Assembly: GCA_020723785.1 (NCBI GenBank)
Contig: DYIH01000057.1
Location: 1-8,912, forward strand
DNA length: 8,912 bases
Reading direction: 5' to 3'
DNA from: Thermaerobacter marianensis
GTDB lineage: Bacteria > Bacillota > Sulfobacillia > DYIH01
The stretch's first letter is position 1, and each line of letters begins with the position of its first letter. This document shows, one piece after another, positions 6,537 through 8,912 of this stretch. Both the position numbers and the translations under genes were made by a program. The notes under the pieces are model-generated. The model ran no database searches and was not told where the DNA came from. It saw nothing but the letters and a program-made list of their open reading frames with translations.

Positions 6537-6769
6537 ACAGGCCAGCCCCCCGGTGAAAGCGATGATGTGCCGCATCCGGTGAAGTGCGACGTCTCCGCGG
6601 CGACGGGCGCAGCCCTTATCGCTCGAGCTGCGCCGCATGATTTTCGCGATCAAGGCATAATGTTGCAGGGGAATTATATACAGAAATGCCGCCGCATCAG
6701 AAGTACAGCGGCCGGACAGTCTAAGAACGCCCCCAGGGGCGACATGCTGCGAAGGAGGCAGAATATTCC
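6537..6769. other. Divergent intergenic region between queG and the DUF1657 gene
   Basis: This 233-base spacer must hold promoters for both directions. It has a distinct AT-rich island around 6636-6690. On the - strand a perfect TATAAT lies at 6678-6673 but with no convincing -35, giving queG a leader of about 130 bases. No preQ1 riboswitch pattern was recognised in that leader. A small GCCCC/GGGGC repeat is at 6729-6740. Confidence 0.5.
6635..6723 (+). promoter_or_regulatory. Possible sporulation-type promoter matches for the DUF1657 gene
   Basis: Two partial matches to the sigma-G pattern (GmATR then CATnnTA) are visible. One is GCATG (6635-6639) with CATAATG (6656-6662), 16 bases apart. 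The other is GCATC (6694-6698) with CAGTCTA (6717-6723), 18 bases apart. Each has one or two mismatches. They are recorded because DUF1657 genes are typical of spore-formers, not because the match is strong. Confidence 0.18.
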
Positions 6770-7021
6770 ATGACCGTTGGGCAGAAGATCCATGTATGTC
6801 TCTCGCAGTTGGAGTCGGCGGCGGCGAGCCTGAAGTCCTTCGCCCTGGATACCAACGACCAGAAGGCCAAGGCGCTGTATAGCCAGCTGGCCCAGACCGT
6901 GGAAACCCAGGTGCTCCAACCATTGAAGAATCGTGCCAATCAGGTGGAGGCCCAGGAGCCCACGTACAAGGTGTACCAGCAGGCCCAGCAGCAGCCGGTT
7001 CAACAGCCGGCACAGCGCTAG
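6770..7021 (+). CDS. DUF1657 domain small protein
   Basis: An 83-residue protein whose N-terminus MTVGQKIHVCLSQLESA and the segments SLKSFALDTNDQKAKALYSQ and PTYKVYQQ match the DUF1657 family, found almost only in endospore-forming Firmicutes and often near spoVAC/spoVAD genes. Its biochemical role is not known. The whole protein should be a two-helix, mostly alpha structure with no signal peptide or membrane segment. The ATG at 6770 follows AAGGAGG (6752-6758) with a rather long spacing of 11 bases. The tail after residue 66 is Gln/Pro-rich (VYQQAQQQPVQQPAQR) and probably disordered. No spoVA gene is nearby: it stands alone, divergent from queG and convergent with rlmD, with its own terminator. 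Cys10 in the first helix is a minor oddity. Confidence 0.88.
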   Translation: MTVGQKIHVCLSQLESAAASLKSFALDTNDQKAKALYSQLAQTVETQVLQPLKNRANQVEAQEPTYKVYQQAQQQPVQQPAQR

Positions 7022-7045
7022 CCGCCGCCTTACCTGGGGATCACT

Positions 7046-7078
7046 TGCCCGGGCGCCAGCCCGGGCACTTTCTATTCC
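7046..7078 (+). terminator. Rho-independent terminator after the DUF1657 gene
   Basis: TGCCCGGGC (7046-7054), loop GCCA, GCCCGGGCA (7059-7067): a perfect 9-bp GC-rich stem followed by CTTTCTATT, a short T-rich tract. It begins 25 bases after the DUF1657 stop. On the opposite strand there is no T-run after the stem, so it favours + strand transcription, although the hairpin could also slow rlmD transcripts. Confidence 0.75.
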
Positions 7079-7094
7079 AAACGCCGGGATGGGT

Positions 7095-8555
7095 TCACAA
7101 ATGCCTTTCCAAGAGCGCCACGCACTCCACGTGCGCGGTGTGGGGGAACATGTCCACCGGCTGGACGGCCACCACCCGGTAACGCGCCCCCGCCCCGCCA
7201 CGGCGGCGCCAGCGCCGGCCCACGCTGCCCGCTCCCACGCCACCCGCCCCCGCACCGCCATCCCGCAGGCCGCCCAACACGGCCAGGTCCCGGGCCAGGG
7301 TGGCCGGGTTGCAGGAGACATAAACGATGCGCCGCGGCGCCAGGTCGAGGCAGGCGGCCAGGACGGCGGGGTCGCAGCCCTTCCGAGGCGGGTCCAGGAA
7401 GACGACGTCCGGACCGTGCCCGCCGTCCCGGATGCCGTTGAGCAGGTCCTCTACCAGCCCCACGACGAACCTGGCGTTTTCGATGCCATTCAGGCGGGCG
7501 TTCTCACGGGCGTCGGCCACCGCCTCGCCCACCACCTCTATGCCCCACACCCGGCGCGCCCGCCGGGCCGCCAGCAGGGCCAGGGCGCCGGTGCCGCAGT
7601 AGGCGTCCACAACCCGCTCCTCCCCCATCAGGCCAGCGGACTTCATGGCCAGGTCGAAGAGGCGTTCGGCCTGGACCGTGTTTACTTGGAAGAAGGACCG
7701 GGGTGATACCTTGAATCGCAGGCCGCCCAGGACCTCGACGAGGTGGTTCCGTCCGGCCAGGGTGACCGTCTCCGGGCCGAGGATGACGTTGGTACGGGCG
7801 GTGTTGATGTTCTTCGCCACGCCGGCCAGTTCCGGCACCCGCATCATGAGGGCGGCGCCCAGATCGCGCTCGTCGGGCAGGGCCGGGCCGTTGACCACGA
7901 GCACGGCCAGGGCCTCGCCGGTGCGCACGCCCACCCGCACCACCAGGTGGCGGAGGAGGCCCGTCCCCGCCGCCTCGTCGTAGGGCTCCAGGCCGCGGGC
8001 CGCCGCCTCCTCACGAACGGCGGCGATGACGCGGTTGATCACCGGGTGCTGGACGACGCATTCGCCGGGGAGATCGACGATGGCGTGGCTGCCCCGGCGG
8101 TAGAAGCCGACCGCGAGCCCGCCCTCCTCCCGCCGGCCGAAGGGCAGAGCCGCCTTGTTGCGGTAGTGCCAGGGCTCGTCCATGCCGAGGGTGGGCGCCA
8201 CCGGAACACCCCGTAGTCCACCCACGCGCTCGATGGCGTCGGCGACCACCCGCCGCTTCCACGCCAACTGCTCGGCGTAGCCGACCTGCTGCCAGGCGCA
8301 GCCGCCGCAGTCAGCCGCCACCGGGCACCGGGGCGCCACCCGGCCGGGCGCCGCGGCCAGAACCCCGGTGATCTCCCCCCGGGCGAAGCGGGGCCTGACC
8401 TCGGTCACCCGCACCCGCAGCCGGTCCCCGGGGACGGCCAGGGGCACGAAGACGGCGAAGTTCTCGTACCGCCCCACCCCGTCCCCCTCGGCGGCCAGGC
8501 CGGTGATGTCCAAATCGATCTCCCGGCCAGGCGACAAAAAGCCGGACTCCGCCAC
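7095..8555 (-). CDS. rlmD: 23S rRNA (uracil-5)-methyltransferase, RlmD/RlmCD type
   Basis: An S-adenosylmethionine-dependent enzyme that makes 5-methyluridine in 23S rRNA (U1939 by RlmD; also U747 by the dual RlmCD of some Firmicutes). The frame is open to 8849, but GTG 8555 has GGAGGGAGGG (8571-8562) 6 bases before it, giving 486 residues. A TRAM RNA-binding domain (about 11-66, IDLDITGLAAEGDGVGRY) is followed by the [4Fe-4S] ligands Cys77, Cys83, Cys86 (CPVAADCGGC) and Cys166. The methylase core has SFFQVNTVQAERLF (287-300), VVDAYCGTGALAL (315-327), FLDPPRKG (386-393), the catalytic Cys415 in YVSCNPATLARD, and the base Glu477 in HTAHVECVALL. Between LARDLAVLGGL and YRVVAVQPVDMFPHT lies a Gly/Arg-rich stretch of about 25 residues that most relatives lack. 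Which uracils are modified cannot be told from sequence alone. Confidence 0.95.
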   Translation of the reverse strand: MAESGFLSPGREIDLDITGLAAEGDGVGRYENFAVFVPLAVPGDRLRVRVTEVRPRFARGEITGVLAAAPGRVAPRCPVAADCGGCAWQQVGYAEQLAWKRRVVADAIERVGGLRGVPVAPTLGMDEPWHYRNKAALPFGRREEGGLAVGFYRRGSHAIVDLPGECVVQHPVINRVIAAVREEAAARGLEPYDEAAGTGLLRHLVVRVGVRTGEALAVLVVNGPALPDERDLGAALMMRVPELAGVAKNINTARTNVILGPETVTLAGRNHLVEVLGGLRFKVSPRSFFQVNTVQAERLFDLAMKSAGLMGEERVVDAYCGTGALALLAARRARRVWGIEVVGEAVADARENARLNGIENARFVVGLVEDLLNGIRDGGHGPDVVFLDPPRKGCDPAVLAACLDLAPRRIVYVSCNPATLARDLAVLGGLRDGGAGAGGVGAGSVGRRWRRRGGAGARYRVVAVQPVDMFPHTAHVECVALLERHL

Positions 8556-8561
8556 GCGGCT

Positions 8562-8571
8562 CCCTCCCTCC
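8562..8571 (-). promoter_or_regulatory. Strong ribosome binding site that sets the rlmD start
   Basis: GGAGGGAGGG on the - strand, then AGCCGC and GTG (8555). The nearest upstream ATG (8588) has no such site and overlaps the TATAAT box, so it should not be in the transcript. Confidence 0.7.
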
Positions 8572-8586
8572 GGCGATTCGCCTCCC

Positions 8587-8592
8587 ATTATA
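8587..8592 (-). promoter_or_regulatory. -10 box of the rlmD promoter
   Basis: A perfect TATAAT on the - strand. Initiation near 8580 gives a leader of about 25 bases containing the ribosome site at 8571-8562. The -35 region is weak (TTCCTC at 17 bases), so the promoter may need help or be modest. Confidence 0.5.
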
Positions 8593-8626
8593 GGGGCTGG
8601 AGCGGGCACGAGGAAATCCGGCGGCG

Positions 8627-8912
8627 TTAGCACCAACTCCCGGCGCGCGTCAGGCGGGGAGGGCGTCCCGGATACCACTGGTCCCCGGAAAGGGACTGCC
8701 GGGCCGACAGCCGGCGGCGCAATGGCTCCCGAAGCCCGACAGCCATTTCGGGCTCCCTCTTTGGCGACATCCGGGCGCCCGGCGCGAACCCCGGCTGCGG
8801 GAGCGACGCCGGCCCCGGCGCCAGGAGCGGCGCGAACCCGGTCTCCCACGCCGGCAACAACGAAGGATCCTCCATCACGAAAGGTTCGAATACGGTTCCG
8901 GCCTCCGGGTGT
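8627..8912 (-). CDS. Possible C-terminal end of an unidentified protein (5' partial, weak)
   Basis: A - strand frame is open from the window edge to a TAA at 8627, about 94 codons. It has no known motif. The first part reads like protein (EAGTVFEPFVMEDPSLLPAW). The rest is Pro/Ala/Gly/Arg-rich, as random frames in GC-rich DNA often are. G/C at third positions is high, which favours coding only weakly in this composition. If real, the gene starts outside the window and ends 71 bases before the rlmD start, in the same direction. A GTG at 8878 could also begin a short 83-residue protein, but it lacks a good ribosome site. Otherwise this stretch holds only an inverted repeat (AGCCCGA/TCGGGCT, 8733-8754). 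Confidence 0.27.
   Translation of the reverse strand, partial: HPEAGTVFEPFVMEDPSLLPAWETGFAPLLAPGPASLPQPGFAPGARMSPKREPEMAVGLREPLRRRLSARQSLSGDQWYPGRPPRLTRAGSWC

Noticed and set aside
6537..6672. preQ1 riboswitch upstream of queG
   Set aside because: No sequence resembling the preQ1 aptamer, and no A-rich tail near the ribosome site, could be found in the leader.
5322..6773. A 483-codon + strand frame opposite queG
   Set aside because: The opposite strand encodes a complete QueG with all iron-sulphur ligands; this frame is Gly/Arg/Ala-rich without motifs.
6537..7013. N-terminal extension of queG to an ATG-type start at 7013
   Set aside because: The extra 159 residues would run antisense through the DUF1657 gene and match no QueG; the family N-terminus begins around the GTG at 6536.
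8733..8754. Inverted repeat AGCCCGA/TCGGGCT as a terminator
   Set aside because: Stem of only 7 bp with an 8-base loop, no T-run on either strand, and located within the possible partial coding frame.
1..8912. CRISPR arrays, insertion sequences, tRNA or rRNA genes, phage or att sites
   Set aside because: No regularly spaced repeats, transposase motifs, terminal inverted repeats or recognisable tRNA/rRNA sequence were seen on either strand.

Overview
The window looks like chromosome from a GC-rich, spore-forming member of the Firmicutes (Bacillota). A complete DUF1657 gene (6770-7021) and a stalk / copper-amine-oxidase-N domain protein (1023-1472) point to that group. Strong GGAGG-type ribosome sites, frequent GTG starts and a QueG with a C-terminal HEAT-like tail agree with it. 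The genus cannot be named from the sequence. Genes for a SCO protein and a PCuAC protein imply a copper-dependent respiratory enzyme (haem-copper oxidase or nitrous oxide reductase) elsewhere in the genome.

Left part (1-3409, + strand): five closely spaced genes that handle copper outside the cytoplasm. They are a SCO/SenC thiol copper chaperone (5' end outside the window), a PCuAC lipoprotein with a textbook H-X10-M-X21-H-X-M site, a small exported stalk-domain protein with an unexpected His/Cys group, CopC with a C-terminal anchor, and CopD fused to a cupredoxin-like domain. A near-consensus sigma-A promoter (CTGACA-N17-TATAAT) sits inside the end of the third gene, with a perfect 14-bp palindrome over its -10. 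copC-copD can therefore probably be transcribed apart from the SCO-PCuAC genes. The cupredoxin domain on CopD keeps one histidine but lacks the Cys, His and Met of a type 1 copper site.

Middle part (3467-6536, - strand): a membrane protein with six predicted helices, a GGDEF domain (intact GGEEF and inhibitory RxxD site) and an atypical HD-GYP domain, lying downstream of queG (epoxyqueuosine reductase, the last step of queuosine synthesis). The signalling gene is convergent with copD, separated by only 57 bp.

Right part: a divergent spacer (6537-6769), then a short + strand DUF1657 gene closed by a strong hairpin at 7046-7067. Next is an rlmD/rlmCD-type 23S rRNA uracil-5-methyltransferase on the - strand (7095-8555), with a Gly/Arg-rich insertion near its C-terminus. 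A perfect TATAAT 32 bases upstream of its GTG start supports that start. The last ~290 bases hold only a weak partial open frame on the - strand.

In three places (GGDEF/HD-GYP, queG, rlmD) the longest open frame overruns the likely start. Starts were set by ribosome sites, family N-termini and, where visible, promoters.
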